Program-made: the position numbers and the translations under genes | Notes under the pieces: generated by a model | Seen by the model: the letters and a program-made list of their open reading frames with translations, nothing else | What the model was told of the DNA's origin: nothing | Database searches by the model: none | Assembly: GCF_002042965.1 (NCBI RefSeq) | Contig: NZ_MZNT01000016.1 | Span: 124,001 to 188,000 of the forward strand | Direction of reading: 5' to 3' | Origin: Paenibacillus sp. 32352 | GTDB taxonomy: Bacteria > Bacillota > Bacilli > Paenibacillales > NBRC-103111 | Length of the DNA: 64,000 bases | Part shown: positions 47,193 to 55,562 of the stretch, piece by piece | How the letters are laid out: each line of letters starts with the position of its first letter | Numbering within the stretch: the first letter of the stretch is position 1

Positions 47193-47226
47193 GTTGTCAG
47201 GGTGCGAGAGGGTAGGTTTTCGGACT
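47193..47226 (+). repeat. 34-bp direct repeat, copy 2
   Basis: Same word as 46996-47029; it ends 62 nt before the EVE-HNH gene, where an operator or promoter could lie. Confidence 0.75.
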
Positions 47227-47288
47227 TATTATCAGTATTTATTAGAAGACGCTATTTATTATTTGTTCTTCTCTGATTTGAACTAGGT

Positions 47289-48308
47289 TTGATAGAAGTG
47301 GTAAAACATGGGGAAGGGTTAGGTTATGAAATAGTAAAGGCTGTCTTGAGTGGGGAAATCATCGAGCCTATTACTTTCCAAAAGGTGAAAGCTTATTGTG
47401 AAAGAAGCGGGATCCACGCAAGTGAAAATCATATGAGTGTCATTCTATCAAATGCTACCGAAAATAACCATAGCCCAACATACAAAGTATATTTTGAACG
47501 TGTAGGTAAAGGAAAGTATCGAATCCTTCCTGAGTATAGGCGAGAAACAAAGTATTTCTGGCTTAATGTTGATTCAGTAAGTTATGAGTGGTCGTTTTCT
47601 GATTTAAAGGTAGGTAGAAGCCAAACCTATTCCAACTTGAATTCCAATGGTAACAGGCGGAAAAACGAGTTGTGTTTTAAATATATCCAAATTGGTGATA
47701 AAGCCCTTGCATATGAGACAGGAACAACCAAGGCGATTACAACAATTTGTCAAGTTGTCGATAAGTATGAAGAAAATGGGGAAATCTTAATTGAGTTCCG
47801 AAAGATCAGTGACTACGATCTGTTTTTGGAACTGGATTCAATGAAAACAATAAATGAATTAGTGGACTGTGATATTCTTAATAACCACAGAGGGACATTA
47901 CTGGAGCTTGAAAAGAAACATTTTGATGTTTTGACAAGAAAGCTCGAAGACTTAAACGGCTTCGATAGTTATTACAACGAGCTTAACATGCAAGTGAAGC
48001 AATCCTTGGCTGATGGGAATAAGGATAGAATAGCTCGCTTAGATCAACGTACCTCTGTTATCCCTGAAGTCTATGAAATAAGAGCACGGATGTTTAAGCG
48101 TAATCCTGATGTAATAGCTGAGGTTCTGGTTAGAGCAAATGGGAAATGTGAAAAATGTGGAAATCCAGCTCCGTTTAATAGAGCATCTGACGGTACGCCT
48201 TATCTTGAAGTACATCACAAAAAAAGATTGGCTGATGGTGGAGAAGATACGGTAGATAATGCAATTGCTGTATGTCCAAATTGTCATAGAGAGCTACATT
48301 TTGGTTGA
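47289..48308 (+). CDS. EVE-like/HNH endonuclease fusion
   Basis: A 339-residue two-domain protein. Residues about 88-190 resemble an EVE/PUA-like modified-base reader: KYFWLNVDSVSYEWSF, IQIGDKALAYETGTTKAITT, then a strand with QVVDKYEENGEILIEF. The C-terminus (about 270-339) is an HNH nuclease with zinc-binding CEKCG and CPNCH pairs around YLEVHHKKRLADGG (His-His). Such fusions cut DNA with modified bases (type IV-like restriction). The start is TTG 47289 or GTG 47298; the upstream signal is weak. Standing directly after BREX, it could cover phages whose modified DNA escapes BREX. The EVE call is by pattern only; the HNH call is firm. Confidence 0.82.
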   Translation: MIEVVKHGEGLGYEIVKAVLSGEIIEPITFQKVKAYCERSGIHASENHMSVILSNATENNHSPTYKVYFERVGKGKYRILPEYRRETKYFWLNVDSVSYEWSFSDLKVGRSQTYSNLNSNGNRRKNELCFKYIQIGDKALAYETGTTKAITTICQVVDKYEENGEILIEFRKISDYDLFLELDSMKTINELVDCDILNNHRGTLLELEKKHFDVLTRKLEDLNGFDSYYNELNMQVKQSLADGNKDRIARLDQRTSVIPEVYEIRARMFKRNPDVIAEVLVRANGKCEKCGNPAPFNRASDGTPYLEVHHKKRLADGGEDTVDNAIAVCPNCHRELHFG

Positions 48309-48383
48309 GTAATTCCGCCGCTGGCATTGAGTTTTGATCATATATCTGAATCAATGCAGAAAGATTCATATGTCCGTCCATGT

Positions 48384-48427
48384 GCCGAGCGATTATTAGG
48401 CAAGAGCCTCAATATCGCTCGGCTTTT
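48384..48427 (+). terminator. Two-tier terminator hairpin (middle)
   Basis: Outer GCCGAGCG/CGCTCGGC and inner AGGC/GCCT stems are followed by TTTTCATTT. It ends the EVE-HNH unit. Confidence 0.8.
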
Positions 48428-48509
48428 CATTTCCAAATCATTCAGTGTTCTACTTTACAAATATATGTGCAAAGGAGTGTTTGTGGACAAAAGATATAAA
48501 AACATCCTG

Positions 48510-48572
48510 AAACTTGAATTTCACATTGATAAATCAAGTTTACTTGACAAATTAGTGCATTGAGTAAATAAT
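48510..48572 (+). promoter_or_regulatory. Promoter and operator-like palindrome
   Basis: AAACTTGA (48510-48517) and TCAAGTTT (48534-48541) form perfect arms around 16 nt. A consensus TTGACA (-35, 48544-48549) follows directly, with AATAAT 17 nt later as -10. The palindrome may be bound by the XRE protein encoded at 49318. Confidence 0.65.
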
Positions 48573-48605
48573 GGTAGTATCTGATTGGGAACGGGAGGGG
48601 TATTC

Positions 48606-49289
48606 ATGAAAATGTATCTTGAGAAGTGCATGCTGTTGGACGAGCAAAGGAGTCTGATTGTAAGAGGGATACAAGAGGGCAAAAAGGAGTATCAGTCAAT
48701 AAAGGCATTGCTTCCATCGTTCACTACAAACACGTATGACCCTCGTTTACAGTACGATGCTGTAAATACGTATGTTGAAAAAATGATCCTGAGTGCCCCT
48801 CATACACAGATGAAAGTTTTTAAGAAAAAAGCTGGGTTTCATCCCTACATCGTTATTCACGATATGATAAGAAATATATTTATCTTAGTTTCAAAACTAC
48901 CTAAGAACAAATACATTTACAATTCGAGCGGGTACAGAGGAGACTTTGCTTCATCGAATTTTGATCGCCTTCTGGATATGGGAGCACCACGAGAAGAATT
49001 ACTGGGGGATACGATTTATCAACCGTCACTGTTTCTTGGTTCAGAAAATCACCCCTTTGGAATCATAGTAAGTTATGATCGGGATAGTGATATCATTTAT
49101 GAGGGAGCTTTAAGACCTGATCAGGAGGATTGGATCTACAAGGAAGATATTGCGGATTCCATCATCCTCAATACAAGAGACGTAATTCCACTGAACAACT
49201 ACCGAGCTTCCGATATCGAACCTCGGCTTAAAACTCCAAAAGAAGACAACGATATTGTAGTTAAATTGAAGAATTCCCCTTCAACTTAG
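48606..49289 (+). CDS. Unknown protein paired with an ImmA/IrrE gene
   Basis: A 227-residue protein I cannot assign. It has the stretch FHPYIVIHDMIRNIFILVSK, then IYNSSGYRGDFASSNFDRLL, and a beta-rich end (PFGIIVSYDRDSDIIYEGAL). GGGAGGGG lies just before ATG 48606. It is followed after 28 nt by the XRE/ImmA-IrrE gene and both sit behind one promoter with a palindrome. A two-gene toxin-antitoxin-like or stress-response module is possible. Confidence 0.75.
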   Translation: MKMYLEKCMLLDEQRSLIVRGIQEGKKEYQSIKALLPSFTTNTYDPRLQYDAVNTYVEKMILSAPHTQMKVFKKKAGFHPYIVIHDMIRNIFILVSKLPKNKYIYNSSGYRGDFASSNFDRLLDMGAPREELLGDTIYQPSLFLGSENHPFGIIVSYDRDSDIIYEGALRPDQEDWIYKEDIADSIILNTRDVIPLNNYRASDIEPRLKTPKEDNDIVVKLKNSPST

Positions 49290-49317
49290 AAAGACTTCAG
49301 ATTAGGAGCAATTTATC

Positions 49318-50454
49318 ATGAATGTAAAACAAGAGCCACAGTTTAACCCGAAAAGGCTAAGGGAGGCACGTTTAGTACGGGGCATGACAATTAGTGATCT
49401 TGCAGAAAAAATTGGGGTATCGAAACAAGCGATATCCCAATTTGAACTGGGAGAGCATTCTCCAAAGCAAGAGACGGTGTTGGCGTTAATCAATACGCTC
49501 AAATTCCCAAAAAGCTTTTTTTATCGAGAGTTCAATGAACAATATGTTGGAAACACATTTTTTCGTGCCAATGCTACAGCGACAAAGAAGAGCAAAGAAG
49601 TTCAATTTCAAAAGACATTATTAGCGGGGTATGTCTACGAGTATTTATCAGAGTACATCGAATTCCCTGAGCTAAACTTACCCGATAGCTCCCTTTGCCA
49701 TAATTCCGAGTGGGACAATAATTCAGTTGAGCTATTAGCCGAACAAGTTCGGAATCATTGGGAGCTGGGTGATAAACCAATCACAAATATTGTCCACTTA
49801 TTAGAGAGAAATGGGGTCATTGTATTTTCAGTAGATACTGACAGTGAAAAGGTCGATGCTTTTTGTCAGCACCGAAAAGGCAGACCATATATTTTTCTTG
49901 GTAATGATAACCAATCGGCATTCAGACGGCAATTCGATGGTGCTCATGAATTAGGACACATATTGATGCACAAGGAAATCGATAATCAAGACGTACTTAG
50001 CCGAATTGAATTTAAAGAAATGGAGAATCAAGCAAATCGGTTTGCATCAGCTTTGTTGTTGCCAGCAGAGGCATTTGCAAAGACAGTAACCTCAACATCA
50101 TTGCTACATTTTGTGGAACTGAAGAGATATTGGAATGTTTCAATTGCCGCTATGTTGTACAGGTGTTTAGATTTGAAACTAATTGATGAGAGTAAATACA
50201 CATCCCTTGTTAAACAAATGTCAATGAAAAAGATGAGGACAAAAGAGCCACTCGATGATGTCTTTCCTCTACAGGAACCTGTAGTTTTAAGGAAAAGCAT
50301 CTTAATGCTATTGGAGAACAAAATCAAAAATGAATTGCAGTTAATTCAAGAGATATCCGTACCACAAGAATATATCGAAATGCTCTGCAATCTTGACCAA
50401 GGCACTCTAAACTATAAAGAACCTGAGCCTACTATAAGGTTGATAAAGAGATGA
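49318..50454 (+). CDS. XRE helix-turn-helix plus ImmA/IrrE metallopeptidase
   Basis: A 378-residue COG2856-type protein. Residues about 12-65 are an XRE helix-turn-helix (LAEKIGVSKQAISQFELGEH). The zinc peptidase motif FDGAHELGHILMHKE (H-E-x-x-H, about 208-212) lies in the middle, with a downstream Glu in ENQANRFASALLLP. Such proteins cleave or release a repressor on damage or phage signals, or act as antitoxins. TTAGGAGCAA precedes ATG 49318. Its likely partner is the gene just upstream. Confidence 0.9.
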   Translation: MNVKQEPQFNPKRLREARLVRGMTISDLAEKIGVSKQAISQFELGEHSPKQETVLALINTLKFPKSFFYREFNEQYVGNTFFRANATATKKSKEVQFQKTLLAGYVYEYLSEYIEFPELNLPDSSLCHNSEWDNNSVELLAEQVRNHWELGDKPITNIVHLLERNGVIVFSVDTDSEKVDAFCQHRKGRPYIFLGNDNQSAFRRQFDGAHELGHILMHKEIDNQDVLSRIEFKEMENQANRFASALLLPAEAFAKTVTSTSLLHFVELKRYWNVSIAAMLYRCLDLKLIDESKYTSLVKQMSMKKMRTKEPLDDVFPLQEPVVLRKSILMLLENKIKNELQLIQEISVPQEYIEMLCNLDQGTLNYKEPEPTIRLIKR

Positions 50455-50467
50455 TTTATACCGATAT

Positions 50468-50498
50468 GAAGCTCCAGTTCAAACCTGAACGGAGCTTC
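50468..50498. terminator. Terminator-like hairpin
   Basis: GAAGCTCCAGTTC and GAACGGAGCTTC pair around AAACCT; one unpaired A and only TTCTT after it. Confidence 0.6.
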
Positions 50499-50553
50499 TT
50501 ACATATTATCGTTTCCAAGGAGTATAGTCGAATATTTTGGTGAAGCAGGTGGG

Positions 50554-51402
50554 ATGAAATTGCTCTCAATCGAAGAATATATTGCCCGAAGGAAGAAAGA
50601 AGATCAATTGAACGAATTCAGTCTTGCAAACCGCATGGAAAATATGAAGACCTGTGTTAACTATGTATTCGAGTATTTCAATCAATATCTGGATACAACC
50701 AAGTTGGATGAGCAGACTGTTTTGAATAATGAACGGCTCGAAAAGTGTAGGAATAGTATTTCGTGCTATGATGAGGAGATCCAGGATTGGCTGGTACATA
50801 TTTATGACGAGTACAATAAAAAATTGGATCGAGCGATTATCAACTTTCTAAAAAAGGACGAGCTGTTTTACCTTTATTGTACAGAAAGTGAATTCAGAAG
50901 CTCGTCATATGAATGCTATGCTCAATTAGTGAAAAAGAATCCTTTTCTGAAAGATCAAACAGAAATGCTATTTTCATTCATAAAGGATTATCATCAGATT
51001 CAAAGCCAGCCTAATAATATCAATAAATTACTGATTTCCGATGAAGTGGATCAATGGGTTGAAAAAACGCGGCAGAAGTATAAGGTTGATATATTGGCAT
51101 TTTGTAGCGATTGGGTTCATCGCTTTTATGACGATAAAGATAGTTGGCCAGTAAGCCATAGAAAAAAGAGCGATGTTCCGTATTGGAAATACGATTATGA
51201 CTACAAGCAGAGAAGCAACATGTTTAATCTGAATTCACTCTACAGAAGAATATCTGATAAACCATTTATTAAGGGGAAGAAGCAACACCTCGAAGCCATT
51301 ATGATGTATTTTTGGCTTCATCATATAGAAAGGGACGAGGAGAACTATTGGCAAGAATATGTAAGCAAAATTTCCAATCACTCTGTTCTGCTTGCCAATT
51401 AA
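50554..51402 (+). CDS. Unknown helical protein
   Basis: A 282-residue protein of unknown family with many Tyr, Trp and charged residues (VPYWKYDYDYKQRSNMFNLN; MMYFWLHHIERDEENYWQEY). It is mostly helical and soluble, with no catalytic motif. It is the first of a run of five same-strand genes to 54493, with 33 nt to the next. AGCAGGTGGG precedes ATG 50554. Confidence 0.7.
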   Translation: MKLLSIEEYIARRKKEDQLNEFSLANRMENMKTCVNYVFEYFNQYLDTTKLDEQTVLNNERLEKCRNSISCYDEEIQDWLVHIYDEYNKKLDRAIINFLKKDELFYLYCTESEFRSSSYECYAQLVKKNPFLKDQTEMLFSFIKDYHQIQSQPNNINKLLISDEVDQWVEKTRQKYKVDILAFCSDWVHRFYDDKDSWPVSHRKKSDVPYWKYDYDYKQRSNMFNLNSLYRRISDKPFIKGKKQHLEAIMMYFWLHHIERDEENYWQEYVSKISNHSVLLAN

Positions 51403-51435
51403 GCACTTGAACGAAAGGTTCAATATTTATCAGGG

Positions 51436-52017
51436 GTGGTTACTCTGAAGCTAACTGGGCTTAAAGAATTGTATGCTGATATGAAGACAAACGGGATCAA
51501 AAGATATAAGTTTGCGTTTACTTATAACAAGGTCAGTTTCGATATTTTCTTTTTTACTGATGAAATCCCATATAAGTTGATGTTCGGGGTTAAGGCTCAT
51601 AACTTCTACTTTGAGGTAAATGTGAATAACGGATTTGTCATTGATACCAACATAGGAGATAAATATACTCAGTTACGAAAGATACTTGGGTTACAGTACG
51701 ATCCCGATAATCCATTCAAGACTTTCTACTTTTTCACTGAATTCAATAAAAGGATTCCTCAGTCAGCGAATGTTCAAAATACTCCTGAACCATCTGATAT
51801 TGCCTATTATCGGAAAGACGTAGAAGAATGTGACAAAATATACTTTATGGGTTGGAGAGATAACGAGAAGCGTGGAGAGAAAGTCAGTTCTGAGAATCTG
51901 TATAAAACAAGATTGCTGTTAGATTATGAGGCGTATTTGATATGTAAGAGGAAAAATATCAGTAGCCGTTGGACACACGATAAAAGTTTAGCTCAAAAAA
52001 TTCATTTACCCAATTAA
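51436..52017 (+). CDS. DUF6037-like protein
   Basis: A 193-residue protein resembling DUF6037 as I remember it: LKLTGLKELYADMKTNGIKR at the start, KLMFGVKAHNFYFEV, then RRT-like YYRKDVEECDKIYFMGWRDN and LLLDYEAYLICKRKNISSRW. Function is unknown. GTG 51436 is the formal start, but AGGGGTGG would overlap it. Homologues would start at KLTGLKELY, suggesting CTG 51445 as the real start. It follows the helical protein by 33 nt. Confidence 0.7.
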   Translation: MVTLKLTGLKELYADMKTNGIKRYKFAFTYNKVSFDIFFFTDEIPYKLMFGVKAHNFYFEVNVNNGFVIDTNIGDKYTQLRKILGLQYDPDNPFKTFYFFTEFNKRIPQSANVQNTPEPSDIAYYRKDVEECDKIYFMGWRDNEKRGEKVSSENLYKTRLLLDYEAYLICKRKNISSRWTHDKSLAQKIHLPN

Positions 52018-52097
52018 ACGTAATGATAGGTTCATTTTCTGAGGATCAATTTTCCCGCCGCTGGGTTGGATCCGCAGTAATCTAAGGAGCGATTCAT

Positions 52098-53255
52098 ATG
52101 GATAACAATGCTCTTGCAGATGAAATTGCACTCTTCATTTCATCCAAAAGAGAAAGTGATTATTGGGATTTTAAAGAAAAATACCATTCCAATAAAGCAA
52201 ACTTATTGCACGATATCATATGCATGGCAAATAACCGAGCTGATAGAGATGCTTATATAATATTTGGGGTGAGCGACGTTTGCGAAATAAAGGGAGTGGA
52301 AGGAGACGAGAATCGAAAAACACAGCAGAATGTGATCGACTTTCTGAAGGCGAAGAAGTTCAGTGGCGGCATCAGACCATCAGTTGAGTTGAAGTCATTG
52401 TTCATTCAAGGTAAGCAGATCGACGTTTTGATCGTAAAAAATAGTACAGATACTCCATTTTTCTTAACTGAAGATTACTCTGATCAAGGACGTATTGTAC
52501 GTGCTAACTACATATACACTCGTGTAGGCGACTCCAACACTGAAATCAATAAAAGTGCAGATATCAATCACATAGAATATCTATGGAAAAAACGGTTCCT
52601 GTTAAATAGACCTCCATTAGAACAGATCAAGAATAAATTGCGAACCAAGAGTGAATGGAAAAGAGAAGAGGGAATGTTTTATAACGTATTCAATCCCGAA
52701 TATACAATAAGCTTAGAATATGATGAAGACTGTGATCAACCTGAGTTCTATTCATATGTGATGACGAATCACAGTACATCATTTGGCATACTGGATATAA
52801 GATGTTTCGGTACAAAGATGTTCAGTCAGCAATATGCAGTCCTGGATAGTGGAAGATATCTGACAACTGTTCCCGAATGGGGTTTTATTTCTTTCGAAAA
52901 GCACAACCACAGTGAAACATACTCTTACAAATACTTCGTAAAAGATAGCCTGAATTATATCCTTCATGAATTTTTATTGGAAGATGATCATGAAGCGATT
53001 TGGGCAAGAAACAGATTTTATGAAGTAGTTGTTACTTTCAATAACGAAGTGGAAAGGGATTTATTCGAGGAATACCTTGTCAGAAATAAACAACAATTTA
53101 TTGATGAGTTGTGCAAAGAAGAGGATTCTTATGAATGGATTTATTCTGAAAACGAAAGAGAGAAACAACACATTCGTAGCGGGATTAAAACAGGAATTGC
53201 GCTAAATAGTCTGCTTGAGAAGTACCGTAGGTTAAAAATGGAACAGTCTCTTTAG
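52098..53255 (+). CDS. AlbA_2 (Schlafen-like) domain protein
   Basis: A 385-residue protein. Residues about 10-165 are an AlbA_2/Schlafen-type domain: SDYWDFKEKYHSNKANLLHD, AYIIFGVSDVCEIKGVEGD, IDVLIVKNSTDTPFFL, then YTRVGDSN. Such domains bind nucleic acid and, in Schlafen proteins, cleave tRNA. The C-terminal 220 residues are unassigned. AAGGAGCG lies upstream of ATG 52098. Bacterial proteins with this domain occur in defence loci, but no named system matches this set. Confidence 0.8.
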   Translation: MDNNALADEIALFISSKRESDYWDFKEKYHSNKANLLHDIICMANNRADRDAYIIFGVSDVCEIKGVEGDENRKTQQNVIDFLKAKKFSGGIRPSVELKSLFIQGKQIDVLIVKNSTDTPFFLTEDYSDQGRIVRANYIYTRVGDSNTEINKSADINHIEYLWKKRFLLNRPPLEQIKNKLRTKSEWKREEGMFYNVFNPEYTISLEYDEDCDQPEFYSYVMTNHSTSFGILDIRCFGTKMFSQQYAVLDSGRYLTTVPEWGFISFEKHNHSETYSYKYFVKDSLNYILHEFLLEDDHEAIWARNRFYEVVVTFNNEVERDLFEEYLVRNKQQFIDELCKEEDSYEWIYSENEREKQHIRSGIKTGIALNSLLEKYRRLKMEQSL

Positions 53256-53289
53256 TTAAGTAAAAATGAAAAGTTTTAGGGGCGATATT

Positions 53290-54273
53290 GTGGTAGAAGA
53301 AATTAAGTTGAAAGACTTTATAAGCGACAGCATGATATTAGCAACACACGAATGTAGGGTATGCGGCAATCTTGTCGAATTAGCTTTTGAACCATACTCT
53401 ATTAATTTAGAGGGTAAGTATATCGAGATAGATAGGTTTCCGCAGATGAAATGCACTACTTGTAGTGCCTTGAGGTTGACAGAAAAGTCAAAAAAAGTGG
53501 TTCTTTATTTACATGATGAGCTGGACAAGCGAAATCAAGAAAAGGTAATTTCGACGCATCGGCATCTCGGAATAAAATATGATTTCTGCGAAGACGTCGA
53601 ATTTTCGTATGATTATGAAGACTACCAGAACATACCTGGTTTAACCGCATTGGCGGGTGATGGCTTTCTAACACCTGTATTTTTTAATAAGAATTGTCTT
53701 ATCTATTTTATGCATCATCCTGAATATGAACTTAACCTTTTTTCTGAATCATATGGCACTCTTCGATATATGGACGATTTTGAAATTCCCTTTGGCATTA
53801 ATAGTAATGGTAAGGTCGTAATGTGGTTGGGGGATTTAGATAAGCTTAATCAAGACACACTGGACTACTTGAAAATTCATAATGTTGAGTCTGACCATAC
53901 CCTTATTAATTCGGAATTTTACTTAGGTCAAATGTGTTGCATATTCAGTGAACCGATTGTAGAAAGACAAATCATTAATTTACGAAACAAGCTATATGAC
54001 AATTTGAAGATTCGGAAAGAACTAAATCTTAATCATCTGGATGAAGAAGTTATAGCAGTATTGGAGGACATTAGGAAGCCTATCACTTATAGCTCCCTTG
54101 AAATTAAGCCAGTCTTAAGTGCATTACATAAGATTTTGATTGAATCTGTGAACTTGAAAAACCTCAAATCCTTCTATAGAAGCACCGCTGAGCCTGTAGA
54201 TAAGGAGCATGGGAAATGGGGAAGCATCAGGTATTATCAGTTTCTTTTGTTGTTGTTAAGTGGAAAAAAATGA
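53290..54273 (+). CDS. Zinc-ribbon protein of unknown function
   Basis: A 327-residue protein with an N-terminal zinc ribbon (CRVCG and, 43 residues on, CTTCS). The rest is alpha/beta then helical (VEEEVI-like HLDEEVIAVLEDIRKPITYS). GTG 53290 has AGGGGCGA upstream; ATG 53266 lacks a site. It ends SGKK at a TGA directly after seven A, and the frame that continues the protein opens at 54260. It may therefore be the N-terminal part of a frameshifted protein of about 400 residues. Confidence 0.7.
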   Translation: MVEEIKLKDFISDSMILATHECRVCGNLVELAFEPYSINLEGKYIEIDRFPQMKCTTCSALRLTEKSKKVVLYLHDELDKRNQEKVISTHRHLGIKYDFCEDVEFSYDYEDYQNIPGLTALAGDGFLTPVFFNKNCLIYFMHHPEYELNLFSESYGTLRYMDDFEIPFGINSNGKVVMWLGDLDKLNQDTLDYLKIHNVESDHTLINSEFYLGQMCCIFSEPIVERQIINLRNKLYDNLKIRKELNLNHLDEEVIAVLEDIRKPITYSSLEIKPVLSALHKILIESVNLKNLKSFYRSTAEPVDKEHGKWGSIRYYQFLLLLLSGKK

Positions 54274-54493
54274 AGTTGATGATGAGGTCAAGAAACTAAT
54301 TGCTCCCTTATATTTACTTAATGATTTAAGGATCCTTTATTTTCATATAATACCAATTGAGAAGCAGGAATCACTGAAACAAAATATTGTATCTACACTT
54401 GAATTAGAATCGTTTCAAGCCACGGAGCATATGTATTCGAGATTAGTAAGTCGTTTATATGATTTATTCGAGTACCTTGTCCAAAAATCATGA
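54260..54493 (+). CDS. C-terminal fragment or small partner of the zinc-ribbon protein
   Basis: A 77-residue helical ORF from GTG 54260, overlapping the previous gene by 14 nt (LLNDLRILYFHIIPIEKQES; ends FEYLVQKS). No convincing ribosome binding site. Removing one A from the A7 run at 54268-54274 fuses it in frame to the zinc-ribbon protein (...LLSGKNEVDDEVKK...), the simplest explanation. A coupled small subunit is the alternative. Confidence 0.5.
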   Translation: MEKNEVDDEVKKLIAPLYLLNDLRILYFHIIPIEKQESLKQNIVSTLELESFQATEHMYSRLVSRLYDLFEYLVQKS

Positions 54494-54788
54494 ATGTTAT
54501 TGCAATAGCCTAATTTCTATCGTAGCATTTGAAATCAATACGTCGGTTCAGTGATCTTCGAATCTCGGAATAGATTCGTTGGAAACATTATGCTTGATTG
54601 TTTCATGGAGGAGGGATTCTATCTTTCAACATTTTGAGTTTAATAATAAGAGCTGACCCAGAATGGGAAAACGATAGTCAATGAACTCCCTATTCTCCCT
54701 AAACCCAAACCAATCCTACTATGTAAATAGCAATCAAAGTCATCTCAAAGCCTAAATAGTCATACTAAAGCCTAAAAAATCATGTTAC

Positions 54789-54838
54789 GAGCCGAGCGAA
54801 ATTCAGGTATCCACTCCTGTTTCTCCTCGGCTCTTTTC
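54789..54838 (+). terminator. Two-tier terminator hairpin (right)
   Basis: Outer GAGCCGAG/CTCGGCTC and inner CAGG/CCTG stems are followed by TTTTCTCTT. Same design as at 27503 and 48384. Confidence 0.75.
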
Positions 54839-54960
54839 TCTTCTTCAAAAGGGTCGCAAGACCAGAAACCCCTTGATAAATCTGGTTTTCCTCCGATTTT
54901 TTTCTCCGATTGTCTTTATCCCTTTCCCCAGCCTTTCCCTGTCTTTTCCCCTGCTCCTAA

Positions 54961-54975
54961 CACGACTTTAATTGC
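54961..54975 (+). repeat. CACGACTTTAATTGC repeat, copy 1
   Basis: Identical to 55029-55043 over 15 bp, and to 27808-27820 over 13 bp. Confidence 0.65.
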
Positions 54976-55028
54976 ATTTTTGACACCGATTTTCTCCGTT
55001 CTGAACTCGATTTTGCCCCGTTTCTCAT

Positions 55029-55043
55029 CACGACTTTAATTGC
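55029..55043 (+). repeat. CACGACTTTAATTGC repeat, copy 2
   Basis: Identical to 54961-54975 and 68 bp downstream of it; followed by GCGGCGGG. Confidence 0.65.
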
Positions 55044-55507
55044 GCGGCGGGATAGGGGGAGGGAGGGAGAAAGGCTGGAAAGCCTTGTGGCTGTAAGGTG
55101 GAGAGAGGAAAGGGAAAGGTGACATGGGCAGGATGACTATAATTGCTTTTGACAACTGGTATCAAAAATGAGAATGCCTGAAATTTAATCAAAAGGAACA
55201 AGGGAAATAAAAACAATAATGTGAATCCTATTTAATCTTCTTGTTAAAGAACATAGGTATTGGAGCAACCGACATCCAAAATAATAGATCATACTAGGTG
55301 ACTTTACTGCAAATGGTAAGTCTATGAACGCGAAAGTTTAAGTGAAATTAGTTTGAACAGAAATGTTAATTCTGACGTCGCGGGGGCTAATAGTACAGCA
55401 ACATAAAATCATTAAAAATAGTATGAGTTTATGCTTATCACAGATGGTGTAATTAACAAATTAAGAACGAATCAAACTTAAAAGGTTCGATAAATTAGCT
55501 CCTGAAA

Positions 55508-55553
55508 ATCATCCCCTCTACGGTAGCATCTACTTCACCGTGGAGGGGATTTT
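55508..55553 (-). terminator. Terminator of the XRE gene
   Basis: ATCCCCTCTACGGT and ACCGTGGAGGGGAT pair around GCATCTACTTC (a few mismatches near the loop). It lies at the 3' end of the minus-strand XRE gene. Confidence 0.7.
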
Positions 55554-55562
55554 ATGTTTGAT

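Larger units (their letters stand above)
54494..55562. other. Right flank of the defence island
   Basis: About 1.07 kb with no credible gene. It holds AAAGCCTAAA(T/A)A-type short repeats (54736-54780), a two-tier hairpin, a pyrimidine-rich tract with repeated CGATTTT and CTCCG words (54890-55028), two CACGACTTTAATTGC repeats and, after 55050, AT-rich sequence without visible structure up to the terminator at 55508. Confidence 0.55.
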
